Positions 1 to 8,521 of a stretch of 37,455 nt of DNA are shown here, piece by piece (within the stretch, counting starts at the first letter, position 1; every line of letters starts with the position of its first letter). A program made the position numbers and the translations under genes. The stretch is taken from contig JAHCIP010000016.1 in assembly GCA_026129165.1 (NCBI GenBank), positions 1 to 37,455 on the forward strand. Reading direction: 5' to 3'. The stretch is from Anaerolineae bacterium. GTDB lineage: Bacteria; Chloroflexota; Anaerolineae; Epilineales; JAHCIE01. The notes beneath the pieces were generated by a model. The model was not told the origin of the DNA, did no database searches, and saw nothing but the letters and a program-made list of their open reading frames with translations.

Positions 1-71
1 GATTGACCGTGATGGCGCCAACATAATCCGTTCAATCTGCTCCCCAATCCGTTGACAGCTTGTTTTTGCCC

Positions 72-1295
72 CTACGTGGTCAATGGCTTACCTGGCACGC
101 TGTTGAACTCGCCGCTGCCGGGGATGAAGGCGAACTTGGCCTTGATCTCGTCCGTTAAGCGCACGCCGAGGCCGGGCGCTGTGGGCGGGTAGAGGTAGCC
201 GTCACGCAGGTCGAACGAGTCGCCCCACAGCTCCTTGTGCAGCGGGCCGGGCACGGGCGGCGTCTCCAGGATACACGTATTGGGCGCTGCGAAGCCGGCG
301 TGAACGTTTTGCATGTGGGCCACGCCCGCGCCCCACGAGTGCGTCGCCACGCGCTTCTTGCGGCTCTCGAACAGGCGGGCAATCTTGAGGAATTCGGTCA
401 GCCCGCCGACCCAGGCCGCGTCGGGCTGGGCAATGGTCAGTGCGTCCAGGTCGGCGTACTGGCGGAACTCGTTGAGCGTCGTCAGGCACTCACCGCCCGC
501 GACCGGGATAGTCGTCGAACGGGCCAGTTCGGCGTAGCCCCACGGGTCGGTGTAGTGCAGCGGCTCCTCAAAAAAGAACAGGTCGTAGGGTTCCAGGGCT
601 TGCAGCACGGCGCGCGCCGTCGGCAGGTCCCACGTCTGCCCGGAGGCATTCCCCATGTGGCCGTCCATGAGAATCGCCACGTCGGGGCCGACGTGCTGGC
701 GCATCAAGTCGGCCTTGCGGGCCTCCATGTCCACCACCGCGCTGAGCGAGTTGGCCGGCACGTCGAAGCCGCTGCGCGGGTCGTAGTAGCCCGTGGCGAC
801 CTTAAAGGCGGTGTAGCCCTGGGCCAGGTAGAGGTCAATCTTCTCCTTGAGGCGGTCGGGCGGCCAGTTGCTCGGTCCGCCGGTGGCGTAGGCGCGCAGC
901 CGGTCGTGGCACTTACCGCCGAGAAGCTGCCACACGGGGAGGCCGAGCGCCTTGCCCTTCAAGTCCCACAGCGCCGCCTCGATGCCGGTCAGTACGGCCG
1001 GCCCCAGCCCGACACGGCCCCAGTAATTGCCGCACTGGTACATGCGGCTGTAGAGGGTGTGGATGTCCGTCTCCAGGATGTCCACGCCCAGCAGGATAGG
1101 TGCGTAGAACTCGACCAGGGGAGGGACGACTTCCGGGCAGAAGTAACCGGCGTAGGTTTCCCCGATGCCGGTGTGTTCGCCGTCGGTCTGTAGCTCAATC
1201 AAGGCGACGCTGCGGAGACGGCGGGCCTCCAGGAAGAAAGGGTCGCCGGTATTCTGGCCGGTGAGGAGGACGGTGTTGACGGCGGTGATATGCAT
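72..1295 (-). CDS. Enolase-superfamily enzyme (mandelate racemase/muconate lactonizing type), probable sugar-acid dehydratase
   Basis: The protein has 407 residues, the usual length for this superfamily: an N-terminal capping domain (about 1-125) followed by a (beta/alpha)7beta barrel. Visible metal-binding acids are D211 (in LMDGHMG), E243/E244 (FFFEEP) and E269 (GGEC). A Lys at K165 (FKVATG) and a C-terminal H319 (ATHSWG), with D292 as its likely dyad partner, match the mandelate-racemase style of acid/base residues. Members with this set abstract the alpha proton of a carboxylate, most often dehydrating a sugar acid or racemising a hydroxy acid; the exact substrate is not readable. It is the last gene of the minus-strand operon, 9 nt after the hydroxyacid dehydrogenase gene, with AGGAG seven bases before ATG. 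It is only distantly similar to the other enolase-superfamily gene in this operon, so the two probably act on different acids. Confidence 0.9.
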   Translation of the reverse strand: MHITAVNTVLLTGQNTGDPFFLEARRLRSVALIELQTDGEHTGIGETYAGYFCPEVVPPLVEFYAPILLGVDILETDIHTLYSRMYQCGNYWGRVGLGPAVLTGIEAALWDLKGKALGLPVWQLLGGKCHDRLRAYATGGPSNWPPDRLKEKIDLYLAQGYTAFKVATGYYDPRSGFDVPANSLSAVVDMEARKADLMRQHVGPDVAILMDGHMGNASGQTWDLPTARAVLQALEPYDLFFFEEPLHYTDPWGYAELARSTTIPVAGGECLTTLNEFRQYADLDALTIAQPDAAWVGGLTEFLKIARLFESRKKRVATHSWGAGVAHMQNVHAGFAAPNTCILETPPVPGPLHKELWGDSFDLRDGYLYPPTAPGLGVRLTDEIKAKFAFIPGSGEFNSVPGKPLTT

Positions 1296-1304
1296 AATTT
1301 GCTC

Positions 1305-2279
1305 CTACGAAGGGCGGGGCCAGACGACGTTTTCCAGCGGTTCGCCGTTGACGAAGCGGCGGATATTCTCGCTGATGAACTGCCAGCGATAGCGCATCGT
1401 CCCATCGCTGTAGCCGGAGTTGTGCGGCGTCATGATCACATTATCTAGCTCGTGGAATGGGTAGGCCGAGGGCAGGACGCGCTCGCTGGCGGCCGGGTAG
1501 CGATACCAGACATCAATGGCCGCGCCCGCGATAACTCGGTCCCGCAAGGCCGCGTACAGCGCCGCCTCGTCCACCACCGCCCCGCGCCCCACGTTGACCA
1601 GATAGGCTGTCGGCTGCATCAGACGCAGCTCGGCCGCGCCGATGTAGCCATCCGTTTCCGGCGTGTGGGGCAGGGCGACGACCACGAAATCGGCGGCGGG
1701 CAGATAGGCGGCTAGCTCGGTCAACGCGCCGATGGACGCCAGCCCCAGCGCCTCGGCGCGGCGGGCGCTCGGCGTGCGGGTCAGCCCGCGCACCGTCATG
1801 CCCATGAAGTGGCCCCAGCGCGCCATCTCGGCCCCGATATGCCCCAGGCCGAGGATGAGCAGCGAGCGGCCGCGCAACTCGCGGCGCGGCTGACGGTCGC
1901 CCCAGTGGCCGGTGCGAAAGTCGCGGTCCTGGACCAGCAGGTTGCGGTTGAGGGCGGCCAGCATCATAAACGTGTACTCGGCCATGGCATACTCGTGGCC
2001 GAAGACATTGGACACGATGCAGCCCATCGGTAGGGCGGGCAGGTCGAAGCCTTCCGTCCCCGCGCCCGTGCCCTGGATGAAGCGCAGCGGGCTGGGGCGT
2101 GTGAGCCATCCGGCCTTGAGCGTCGTCCCGACGAAGATGTCGGTCTCGCGGAGCAAGGGCGTCATGGTTTCGGCGGTGAAGCCCGGCACGGCCATCAGGT
2201 GATGGGGGATGGTCAACGCCTGGGCCAGATCAGGGGCGTAGAGTTCCAGGGTCAGGATGCGGGGGGTATTGTTGGGCAT
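1305..2279 (-). CDS. D-isomer-specific 2-hydroxyacid dehydrogenase family protein with a substituted catalytic Glu
   Basis: The protein has 324 residues with a Rossmann motif GLGHIG at 144-149, the catalytic-Arg motif NVGRGAVVDE (R232) and the His motif TPHNSG (H286). Family members reduce 2-keto acids or oxidise D-2-hydroxy acids with NAD(P). The third catalytic residue, the Glu of the DVFxxEP motif, is replaced: the segment reads DVWYRYP, with Tyr261 where Glu is expected. Substitution at this position is known in formate dehydrogenase (Gln), so the enzyme may still work, but activity should not be assumed. The gene lies between the two enolase-superfamily genes, 13 nt after the upstream one, suggesting it acts on a keto or hydroxy acid from the same pathway. 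The ATG at 2279 directly begins the conserved N-terminus. Confidence 0.88.
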   Translation of the reverse strand: MPNNTPRILTLELYAPDLAQALTIPHHLMAVPGFTAETMTPLLRETDIFVGTTLKAGWLTRPSPLRFIQGTGAGTEGFDLPALPMGCIVSNVFGHEYAMAEYTFMMLAALNRNLLVQDRDFRTGHWGDRQPRRELRGRSLLILGLGHIGAEMARWGHFMGMTVRGLTRTPSARRAEALGLASIGALTELAAYLPAADFVVVALPHTPETDGYIGAAELRLMQPTAYLVNVGRGAVVDEAALYAALRDRVIAGAAIDVWYRYPAASERVLPSAYPFHELDNVIMTPHNSGYSDGTMRYRWQFISENIRRFVNGEPLENVVWPRPS

Positions 2280-2292
2280 GATGGATACCAGA

Positions 2293-3483
2293 TCAAAATA
2301 GCGTCTCGCCCGGCGCGAGGTGCCGACCGCACACGTCCTCGTTCAGGACCACGCCCAGGCCAGGCGCGTCGGTCAACTGCACATGGCCGTCTTCGAACAG
2401 CGGCCGGCCGCGATCTACCACCTCGCCAATCCAGGGCGCGTCGTGGAAGTGGTACTCCAGGCCGATAAAGTTGCGGCTGGCGGCGGCGACGTGCGCGGCG
2501 GCAATCGTCCCCAGCGCGCAGCCGTTATTGTGCATCGCCAGCGGGATGTAGTTGAGTTCGGCGTAGTCGGCGATGGTGCGCGTCTCGTGCAGCCCGCCCG
2601 TAAACAAGACATCCGGGTGGATGATGTCGCACGCCTCGCGGCCGATGAACAGGCGGAACTGCTCGGCGGTGAACATCTCGCCGACGCAGATGGGGATGGG
2701 ACTCTGCTGGCGGACCTGGGCCACGGCGTCCGGGTTGATGATGGGCGTGGGGTCTTCCAGCCATTTGAGCTTGAAGGGGGCCAACTCCTGGGCCAGCCGG
2801 ATGGCCGAGGTGACATCGTAGTGCATATGGCAGTCTACGGCGATGTCCATGTCCCACCCGACGGCCTCGCGCACGGCGCCAATGCGCTCGACGATGCGGT
2901 TCATCTGCTCGATGGGGATGTGGCGATTCCAGACATCGCGCTGGGCGTCGCTGGCAGTATAGTCAATGTCGAACTTGATGTCGGTGAAGCCGCGCTCTTT
3001 GGCTTCCAGACCCAGCGCGCGCCACTCGTCCAGGTCATCCAAGTGTTCCGGCGTGCTGCGGTCGAGGTAGATGCGGATGCGATCGCGGTACTGGCCGCCC
3101 AACAGGGTATAGACCGGCGTGTTGAGCGCCTTACCCACCAGGTCGCACAGCGCCATCTCGACGCCGGCCATCGCCCAGATAATCGGGCCGAGGGTGACAG
3201 AGTTGGGCGGCTGGGTGCGCGGGTGCGGCGCGAGGCCGCCATAGACCATATCCGTCCAGATAGGGCGGATATTCATGGGGTCCTGGCCGACCAGACAGCG
3301 CTTGATGTGCGCCAGGGCGTCGCGCATGCCCATGAAGATGAGGTTCGCCGCCTCGCCTAACCCGTAAATGCCCTCGTCGGTGTCCACGCGGATGATGAGC
3401 ACCGGCCAGTTGCGGGGCTGGCCGCCGATGCCATGCGGGTCAGGGCCGATGAGCGCCATGCTCCGAATATCGGTGATTTTCAT
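2293..3483 (-). CDS. Enolase-superfamily sugar-acid dehydratase, galactonate/mannonate dehydratase-like
   Basis: The protein has 396 residues with the enolase capping domain and barrel. The motif DCH at 217-219 corresponds to the Asp-x-His signature of the galactonate and mannonate dehydratases, where Asp binds Mg and His is a catalytic base. Further metal ligands are E243 (WLEDP) and E269 (VGEMFT), and H318 (AMHNNG) sits where the acid/base His of galactonate dehydratase is found. The expected reaction is loss of water from an aldonic or uronic acid to give a 2-keto-3-deoxy acid. The next gene upstream is a DapA-family aldolase, which would suit cleavage of such a product. The gap to that gene is only 5 nt, with no clear Shine-Dalgarno, so translational coupling is likely. 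The sugar stereochemistry cannot be inferred. Confidence 0.9.
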   Translation of the reverse strand: MKITDIRSMALIGPDPHGIGGQPRNWPVLIIRVDTDEGIYGLGEAANLIFMGMRDALAHIKRCLVGQDPMNIRPIWTDMVYGGLAPHPRTQPPNSVTLGPIIWAMAGVEMALCDLVGKALNTPVYTLLGGQYRDRIRIYLDRSTPEHLDDLDEWRALGLEAKERGFTDIKFDIDYTASDAQRDVWNRHIPIEQMNRIVERIGAVREAVGWDMDIAVDCHMHYDVTSAIRLAQELAPFKLKWLEDPTPIINPDAVAQVRQQSPIPICVGEMFTAEQFRLFIGREACDIIHPDVLFTGGLHETRTIADYAELNYIPLAMHNNGCALGTIAAAHVAAASRNFIGLEYHFHDAPWIGEVVDRGRPLFEDGHVQLTDAPGLGVVLNEDVCGRHLAPGETLF

Positions 3484-3488
3484 GCCGT

Positions 3489-4400
3489 TTACCAGCCGCT
3501 GTACTTCGCCTGGAACACCTGCTTGACGGCCTGATACTGCTCCTCGCTGAAACCCTGGTAGGGCGAGAGCAGGCGAATCGGCATCGCCTCCAGCCCCGCC
3601 AGCCGCACGATCATCTTGTCGTAGGCGCCATCAATGCGGGCCTCCGTCAGCACCGGCCCCAGGACTTCGGCCGTCATCACGTAGATGTCATGCTGCAGGC
3701 GGAACATGGTCTCGACATCGCGAGCGAGGCCGGCCTTGAACAGGGCGCGGGTCTTGTGGGGTATCATCGGCCCGAACGACGACAGCAGCGAGCACTCGCC
3801 AAACATGCAGCCGTGCGGGAAGTTGGTTTCGCCAAAGAAGTGCTGGAGTTCGGGCGCGTGGGTCATCAGGTCGTAGGCGCGGTCCAGCCCGCCGCCCGTG
3901 TTCTTGGTGGCGACCAGATTGGGTACCTCATCAATGACCCGGCGGTAGTCCTTCCCCGTGAGGACGCGCTTGGTGCGCGGCAGGTTATAGTGCAGGAATT
4001 GAGCATCGGGGAACGCGCCGCACACGTCGCGGAAGAAGGTTAGCACCTCGGTGTCGTTGAGCGCGCCCCAACTGGGCAGCGAAATCTGGAACACGCGGAA
4101 GCCGACGTCATAGGCGAATGCGATGCGCTCGACAATCGTGGGCGTAGACAGGCCGATGACGCCGACCATCGGGTACACGTCGGGGTGGGCTGTTTCCTCG
4201 CGGAACAGCCGGGTCAACTGCTGGAAGCGCGGCGTGTCTACAGCGTAGCCTTCGCCTGCCGTGCCAAAGATGTAGACATGGTTGAAGCCGAGGTCGAGGT
4301 CGTGGCGCACCTGCTGGCGGAACACGTCCTCCAGCAAGTTGCCGCGCTCATCCCACGGCGCTTCGCACGAGATGAGGATGGCTTGGGGGTAACGGGGCAT
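3489..4400 (-). CDS. Dihydrodipicolinate synthase/N-acetylneuraminate lyase family protein (probable 2-keto-3-deoxy acid aldolase)
   Basis: The protein has 303 residues, the normal size for a DapA-family TIM barrel. The Schiff-base Lys is K166 (VATKNTGG), the catalytic Tyr is Y138 (HYNLP), and the carboxylate-binding loop GTAGE is at 46-50. These residues indicate a class I pyruvate- or 2-keto-acid-dependent lyase, aldolase or decarboxylase/dehydratase. The neighbouring acid-sugar dehydratase favours 2-keto-3-deoxy sugar-acid cleavage over lysine biosynthesis. GAGGAG lies just before the ATG at 4400. A heptamer hairpin repeat separates it from the upstream oxidase gene, so it may also be differentially expressed within the operon. 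N-acetylneuraminate lyase activity is possible given the Asp-box protein on the right arm, but that is speculation. Confidence 0.88.
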   Translation of the reverse strand: MPRYPQAILISCEAPWDERGNLLEDVFRQQVRHDLDLGFNHVYIFGTAGEGYAVDTPRFQQLTRLFREETAHPDVYPMVGVIGLSTPTIVERIAFAYDVGFRVFQISLPSWGALNDTEVLTFFRDVCGAFPDAQFLHYNLPRTKRVLTGKDYRRVIDEVPNLVATKNTGGGLDRAYDLMTHAPELQHFFGETNFPHGCMFGECSLLSSFGPMIPHKTRALFKAGLARDVETMFRLQHDIYVMTAEVLGPVLTEARIDGAYDKMIVRLAGLEAMPIRLLSPYQGFSEEQYQAVKQVFQAKYSGW

Positions 4401-4416
4401 GGGGTGCTCCTCAAGG

Positions 4417-4488
4417 AGTAGGAAGTAGTCGGTAGTCAGTAGTCGGTAGACTGATGACTGACTACTGATTACCGACTACTTTCCTACT
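4417..4488. repeat. Heptamer hairpin repeat, copy 1
   Basis: The spacer between two minus-strand genes is built from tandem variants of AGTCGGT and AGTCAGT on the left arm and their reverse complement on the right arm. The two arms of about 35 nt can pair imperfectly, with AGTAGGA at one end matching TCCTACT at the other. Related copies lie at about 10436-10546, 18026-18095, 22851-22925 and 35780-35866. Confidence 0.85.
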
Positions 4489-4490
4489 GT

Positions 4491-5681
4491 TTAGTGGCGG
4501 CGCTTGAAGGACTGCGACTGCGGCACAGTCGAGGCCAGGTAGGCGCGGCCGGCGTCGAGGTCGAAGCGGTCGGGCGAGAAGGCTGAGACATCAATGCTGG
4601 TCCGACCGTCGGCGACGTACTCGGCCAGCAGCATACCGACGACCGGGTTGTAGGCGAAACCGCCGGAGTGGAAGGCCGTCCCGACGAACAGGCCCGGATA
4701 GCCCGCCACCGGCCCCAGCACTGGCTCGCCGTCCATCGAGAAGGTGATCAGGCCGACGCGCTCCTCCTCCCAGCCTGTACTCGCCAGCGCGGGCGCGTAG
4801 TCCACGAAGCCGGCCCACGCCTCCTCGGCCAGCCCATCGGGCGCGGCCAGGCTGGACAGGTGGAAGTCGGGCGATGCTACCTTATGCTCCAGCCGGTCCG
4901 GCGTCTCCACCCCGACCAGCATCCGACGGCCGCTCGCCGGACGGATATAGCCACCCAGCGGGTTGGCGTTGACGGCGGGGAAGTGGGGCGGCGTGGGCAG
5001 CGGGTAGGTCACATAGCGCTGGTGGACAAACGCCTTGACCGGGACGAGGATACCTAGCGGCTCCAGGAGCCTCACCGTCCAGGCGTACACCGTCGAGACG
5101 ACGGCATCGGCCTGGAGGTCGCCGCGGCCGGTGCGCACCCCCACGACGCGCTCTCCGTCGCGGAGAACCTCCTCTACCCGTTCGCCCTCGCGGATTTCGA
5201 CGCCCAGCGACCGGACGCGGGCCGCTAGGGCGGGCAGGTACTCGTCCGGTTCGCTGTAGCCGCCCTGCGGGTCGAGCAGGCCGATCCACTCGTCGTGGGG
5301 GCGCAGGTCCGGCCAGCGCCGGCGCATCTCGGCGGCGTCCAGAATCGCGTAGGGGACCTCCAAACTGTCGTAGAGGGGGAGCAGTTTTTCGCGGTCGGGC
5401 CACGACGGCGGGTCGAACAGGTTCAGACAGCCGACATGCCGGAACTGGTAACCGTCCAGGTCGCGGGACAACGCGTGGTAGAGTTCGAGGCTCTTGAGGC
5501 GAGCGCGTACGCCGGTCTCGCTCCACAGCAGGGCGGTGATGATGCCCGCCGCGCGGCGGCTCGACCCATCGCCGACCAGCCCCTTGTCGAGAACGATAAT
5601 CCGCCCGTAGCCCTTGCGCGCCAGGTGATAGGCTGTGCTGAGGCCGGTGACGCCAGCCCCGATGATGATGGCGGTGTTCAT
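4491..5681 (-). CDS. FAD-dependent oxidoreductase of the D-amino acid oxidase/sarcosine oxidase (DAO) family
   Basis: The protein has 396 residues. It starts with a classic dinucleotide-binding motif (G8-A-G10-V-T-G13, then STAYHLA) and an acidic strand end (VLDKG), typical of FAD-binding DAO proteins. Near the C-terminus the MDGEPVLGP segment and the GLFVGTAFHSGG segment match the FAD/active-site region of sarcosine oxidase-like enzymes. Such enzymes oxidise an amine, N-methyl amine or alpha-hydroxy/amino acid, usually passing electrons to oxygen. There is no signal peptide apart from the Rossmann strand, so it should be cytoplasmic. Its ATG overlaps the stop codon of the oxygenase gene upstream (ATGA overlap), so the two are translated together and probably act on successive steps. 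The substrate is unknown; an amino acid or amino-sugar-derived amine is plausible. Confidence 0.9.
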   Translation of the reverse strand: MNTAIIIGAGVTGLSTAYHLARKGYGRIIVLDKGLVGDGSSRRAAGIITALLWSETGVRARLKSLELYHALSRDLDGYQFRHVGCLNLFDPPSWPDREKLLPLYDSLEVPYAILDAAEMRRRWPDLRPHDEWIGLLDPQGGYSEPDEYLPALAARVRSLGVEIREGERVEEVLRDGERVVGVRTGRGDLQADAVVSTVYAWTVRLLEPLGILVPVKAFVHQRYVTYPLPTPPHFPAVNANPLGGYIRPASGRRMLVGVETPDRLEHKVASPDFHLSSLAAPDGLAEEAWAGFVDYAPALASTGWEEERVGLITFSMDGEPVLGPVAGYPGLFVGTAFHSGGFAYNPVVGMLLAEYVADGRTSIDVSAFSPDRFDLDAGRAYLASTVPQSQSFKRRH

Positions 5682-6475
5682 GCGCGTCCGGGGAACTCCT
5701 GCCCCCGCACCGAGAGGAAGCGGAACTCGCCCTTGGGCTTCTCACACTCCACCAGGAGGCGGCTTTCCTCATTCTCCAGGCCCAGGTAAATCGTCTCGGC
5801 GCTGATGTAGTGCAGGGCCAAACCGCGCCGTCGGTTGGGCGTCGTGTTCGCGCCCGTGCGGTGCCAGGTCAGGCCGTGGTGGAACATGCACTCGCCGGCC
5901 TTGAGTTCGACAGGGGCGGGCGCGGGCAACTCAGGCCGCGCCAGGAAGGCCTGACGGTACTCGCGGGCGACCGGTCCCCACTTGTGGCTGCCCGGTAGCA
6001 TGGTCATGCAGCCATTGTCCACTGTGGCATCGTCGAGGGCGATCCAGCAACTCACATGGTCCTGCGGCACAAAGAAAGGCCAGGCTGTCGAGTCCTGATG
6101 CCAGTCGGTGACGGTGCCGTGGAAACGCGGCTTCATCATCAGTTGGTCGGTATAGAGCTTGATGTTCGGCCCCAGGAATTCCTGCAGCACGTCCAGAATC
6201 GCGGGCTTCCTGGCGACCGCCTGGAACAGGTCATCAAAGTAGCACAATTGGGTGAACTTGCGCACTCGGTCAATGGCTGGCACGTCCGCTGTGTCCTGGC
6301 CTCGGAAGGCCGCCTCAAGCTGCATGAAGCGCGACGGCACATGGGTGAGCTTGCCTTCGGCCAGATCCGCGCTCCGCTGGCGCAGCGCCGCCAGTTCATC
6401 GTCGCTCAGGACGCGGGTGTAGGGCAGATAGCCCTGCTCGTGGAAGAATGCTGTCTGCTCCGCCGTCAGTCCCAT
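5678..6475 (-). CDS. Phytanoyl-CoA dioxygenase (PhyH) family Fe(II)/2-oxoglutarate oxygenase
   Basis: The protein has 265 residues from the ATG at 6475. The reading frame stays open further upstream (to 6619), but AGGGAGG eight bases before 6475 and the conserved N-terminus beginning MGLTAEQ decide this start. The longer form would also run deep into the permease gene. Iron ligands are visible as H126-x-D128 (DWHQDS) and the distal H205 (TWHRTGAN), followed by Arg residues at 215-217 that would hold 2-oxoglutarate. PhyH enzymes hydroxylate small molecules, sometimes removing N- or O-methyl groups by hydroxylation. The four-base overlap with the FAD oxidase gene suggests a two-step oxidation. 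It lies 11 nt after the last permease gene, in the same operon. The substrate is not readable. Confidence 0.88.
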   Translation of the reverse strand: MGLTAEQTAFFHEQGYLPYTRVLSDDELAALRQRSADLAEGKLTHVPSRFMQLEAAFRGQDTADVPAIDRVRKFTQLCYFDDLFQAVARKPAILDVLQEFLGPNIKLYTDQLMMKPRFHGTVTDWHQDSTAWPFFVPQDHVSCWIALDDATVDNGCMTMLPGSHKWGPVAREYRQAFLARPELPAPAPVELKAGECMFHHGLTWHRTGANTTPNRRRGLALHYISAETIYLGLENEESRLLVECEKPKGEFRFLSVRGQEFPGRA

Positions 6476-6486
6476 GTCAGCCTCCC

Positions 6487-7494
6487 TTAGACCACTTTCG
6501 AAGTTTGCGATTGCGGGTTGAGGGCGTCGTTCAGCCCGTCGCCCAGGAAGTTGACGCCGAGCGTGGCGATGGCGAGCGTCGCCGCCGGTACAGCGACGAG
6601 CCACGGGCGGTACGACCAACTGCCGATGTTGGACTGAATCATGTTACCCCAACTGGCTTGCGGCGGCATGACCCCGATCCCCAGGTAGCTGAGCGACGAT
6701 TCGAGCACCATGCCAGAGGACAGGGTAAAGGTCATGTAGACGATGACCGGGCCGATGGCATTGGGGATGAGATAGCGCAGGGCGATGAGCCATTCAGGCA
6801 CGCCGACCGCGCGAGCCGCCTCGATGAACTCCTTCTCGCGCAGCGACAGAATCTGGCCGCGTATCAGGCGGGCGAAGACCGGCCAAAAGACAACAGACAG
6901 GCCGCCAAAGACGATGAGCAATTCCAGCCAGCCTGTATTCTTGAGCGCGGCCCAGCCGGTGGTGGCGTAGAGCGCCTTAGCCTGGTTGAGAATCAGCGGT
7001 TTAAAGGTCGCCGCGATCATGGCGGCCAGGAGCACGGTCGGGATGGACATGGTAATGTCAATCAGCCGCGTCACCAGGAGGTTGGCCCACCGACCGCCGT
7101 AGCTGGCGATGATTCCCATGACCATGCCAATCACCACACTAAAGAAGGTGCTGATAAAGGCGACCAGGGTAGCCGTGCGCGCCCCACCAATAATGCGGCT
7201 GAGCAGGTCGCGGCCGACCTCGTCGGTCCCCAACAGGTGGTCCCACGTGGGGCCTTCCGCCGTGCGCAGCAAGTCCTGGCGGGTATAGGGGTAGGGCGCG
7301 ATCCAGTCGCCGGCGATGGCGGTGAAGATGAGCAGCCCGGTAATCACCAGCCCAATCACCGCCAGGCGGTTGCGCATCAGCTTGCGCAGCGCGTCCTGCC
7401 ATAGGCTGCGCGGTTTCTTCTGGGCGAACTCGAGGGCGGCGAGTTGGGCGGCGCGGTTAGCGCCCGTGCTCGGGGCAGCGGCTATCTGACTCAT
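6487..7494 (-). CDS. ABC transporter permease, oligopeptide/opine type (DppC-like)
   Basis: The protein has 335 residues from the ATG at 7494, chosen because AGGAG lies seven bases upstream. An alternative TTG at 7515 would overlap the preceding permease gene. It has a long cytoplasmic N-terminus, a first membrane helix at about 43-65, the signature HLLGTDEVGRDLLSR at 87-101 typical of DppC-type subunits, further helices, and the EAA-type ATPase-contact loop at about 222-245 (EFIEAARAVGVPEW). It forms the inner-membrane channel with the DppB-like subunit encoded just upstream. Transporters of this family carry peptides, opines, nickel or, in many environmental bacteria, oligosaccharides. No ATPase gene follows: the next gene is the oxygenase, so the nucleotide-binding subunits must be encoded elsewhere. 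Confidence 0.92.
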   Translation of the reverse strand: MSQIAAAPSTGANRAAQLAALEFAQKKPRSLWQDALRKLMRNRLAVIGLVITGLLIFTAIAGDWIAPYPYTRQDLLRTAEGPTWDHLLGTDEVGRDLLSRIIGGARTATLVAFISTFFSVVIGMVMGIIASYGGRWANLLVTRLIDITMSIPTVLLAAMIAATFKPLILNQAKALYATTGWAALKNTGWLELLIVFGGLSVVFWPVFARLIRGQILSLREKEFIEAARAVGVPEWLIALRYLIPNAIGPVIVYMTFTLSSGMVLESSLSYLGIGVMPPQASWGNMIQSNIGSWSYRPWLVAVPAATLAIATLGVNFLGDGLNDALNPQSQTSKVV

Positions 7495-7504
7495 CAGCTT
7501 ACTC

Positions 7505-8452
7505 CTACGACTCAAGGGTGACGCGGGGGTCCAAGAAGGGGTAAATCAGGTCAACCAGGGTATTGGTGAGAATGATGAGGATGGAGCTGACCAGGGTAAT
7601 GCCTAGAATCACGGGGTAGTCGAGTTGGCGAAAGGCATTTTCTGACAACGAGCCAAAGCCGGGGATGGCGAAGATATTGTCCAGGAACACGCTGCTGGCG
7701 ATCAACCCCTCGGTGATGAAGCCGAGCGCCGTCACGACGGGAATCAGGGCATTGCGTAGGATGTGACGGACCAGGGTGGCGTAGGTAGACAGACCCTTAG
7801 CCTTGGCGGTACGCACATAATCTTGCGAGAAGACTTCCAGGACGGCCTGGCGGGTCTGCCGCACAACGACGGCCAGCGGGCCGAACGTGAGAATGATGAT
7901 GGGTAGGGTCGTCTGGCTATTAAACAGGCCGTTCCAGCCGCGCGGCACTTTCATCCAGTGCAGCACGAGGACAAACAGAATGAGCATCAGCGGCCCCATG
8001 ACGTAAACAGGAATCGTACGGAGGACAAGCGTCCCGCCGACGATGAAGTAGTCGAGCCAGGAATTTTGTTTCAGCGCGGCTAGAGCGCCCAATGGGATGC
8101 CAATCAGGGCGGTGATCAGGGCGGCAGCTAGACCCAGTTGCGCCGAAATGGGCAGGGTCGCCATGACGGCCTTGAGGATGTCACGCTGGCCGTTGATGGA
8201 GATGCCCCAGTTACCCTGTACGGTGCGAGTGATGTAATTGACAAACTGAGTAACGTAGGGCTGGTCGTAGCCGTACTGGCGGCGGATACGGGCAATCAGT
8301 TCAGGGTCATCCTGTTGCCGTACTTCATTCTGCAACAGCATCAGCTTGACCGGGTCAAACGGGCTGATATAGGTCAATGTAAAGACAATGAGCATTACCG
8401 CTAGAAGGGTGGGGATTGCCAAAATAAAACGTCCTGTCAGGTACTTGAACAT
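7505..8452 (-). CDS. ABC transporter permease, oligopeptide/opine type (DppB-like)
   Basis: The protein has 315 residues. It begins with an N-terminal membrane helix (about 9-30) and a periplasmic segment containing the QYGYDQPYVTQF motif usual for DppB-type subunits. Further hydrophobic segments follow at about 105-127, 136-165, 183-200, 238-258 and 280-303. The EAA-type loop is at 212-234 (YVRTAKAKGLS). It should pair with the DppC-like protein to form the membrane channel used by the two solute-binding lipoproteins encoded upstream. AGGAG lies seven bases before the ATG. It ends only 10 nt before the next permease start. A dispersed inverted repeat sits between it and the nearer binding-protein gene, which may adjust the ratio of binding protein to channel. 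Confidence 0.92.
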   Translation of the reverse strand: MFKYLTGRFILAIPTLLAVMLIVFTLTYISPFDPVKLMLLQNEVRQQDDPELIARIRRQYGYDQPYVTQFVNYITRTVQGNWGISINGQRDILKAVMATLPISAQLGLAAALITALIGIPLGALAALKQNSWLDYFIVGGTLVLRTIPVYVMGPLMLILFVLVLHWMKVPRGWNGLFNSQTTLPIIILTFGPLAVVVRQTRQAVLEVFSQDYVRTAKAKGLSTYATLVRHILRNALIPVVTALGFITEGLIASSVFLDNIFAIPGFGSLSENAFRQLDYPVILGITLVSSILIILTNTLVDLIYPFLDPRVTLES

Positions 8453-8521
8453 TCAACTTCTCCTGCTCTTGCTGCGCGACTTCTAACCTCGGTCTGTCAC
8501 CCTGAGCCGACCAGGCTCCAT

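Noticed and set aside
1..71. End of another gene at the left edge
   Set aside because: No open frame with recognisable content and no terminator hairpin could be supported in these 71 bases.
237..1193. Long plus-strand open frame of 318 codons opposite the first enolase-superfamily gene
   Set aside because: It is antisense to a gene with clear catalytic motifs, its translation is Arg/Gly/Val-rich low-complexity shadow sequence, and it has no ribosome-binding site or recognisable domain.
4417..4488. Possible CRISPR array from the tandem heptamers here and at the four related loci
   Set aside because: Units are only 7 bases with no unique spacers, copies end in reverse-complement arms, and no cas gene is present.
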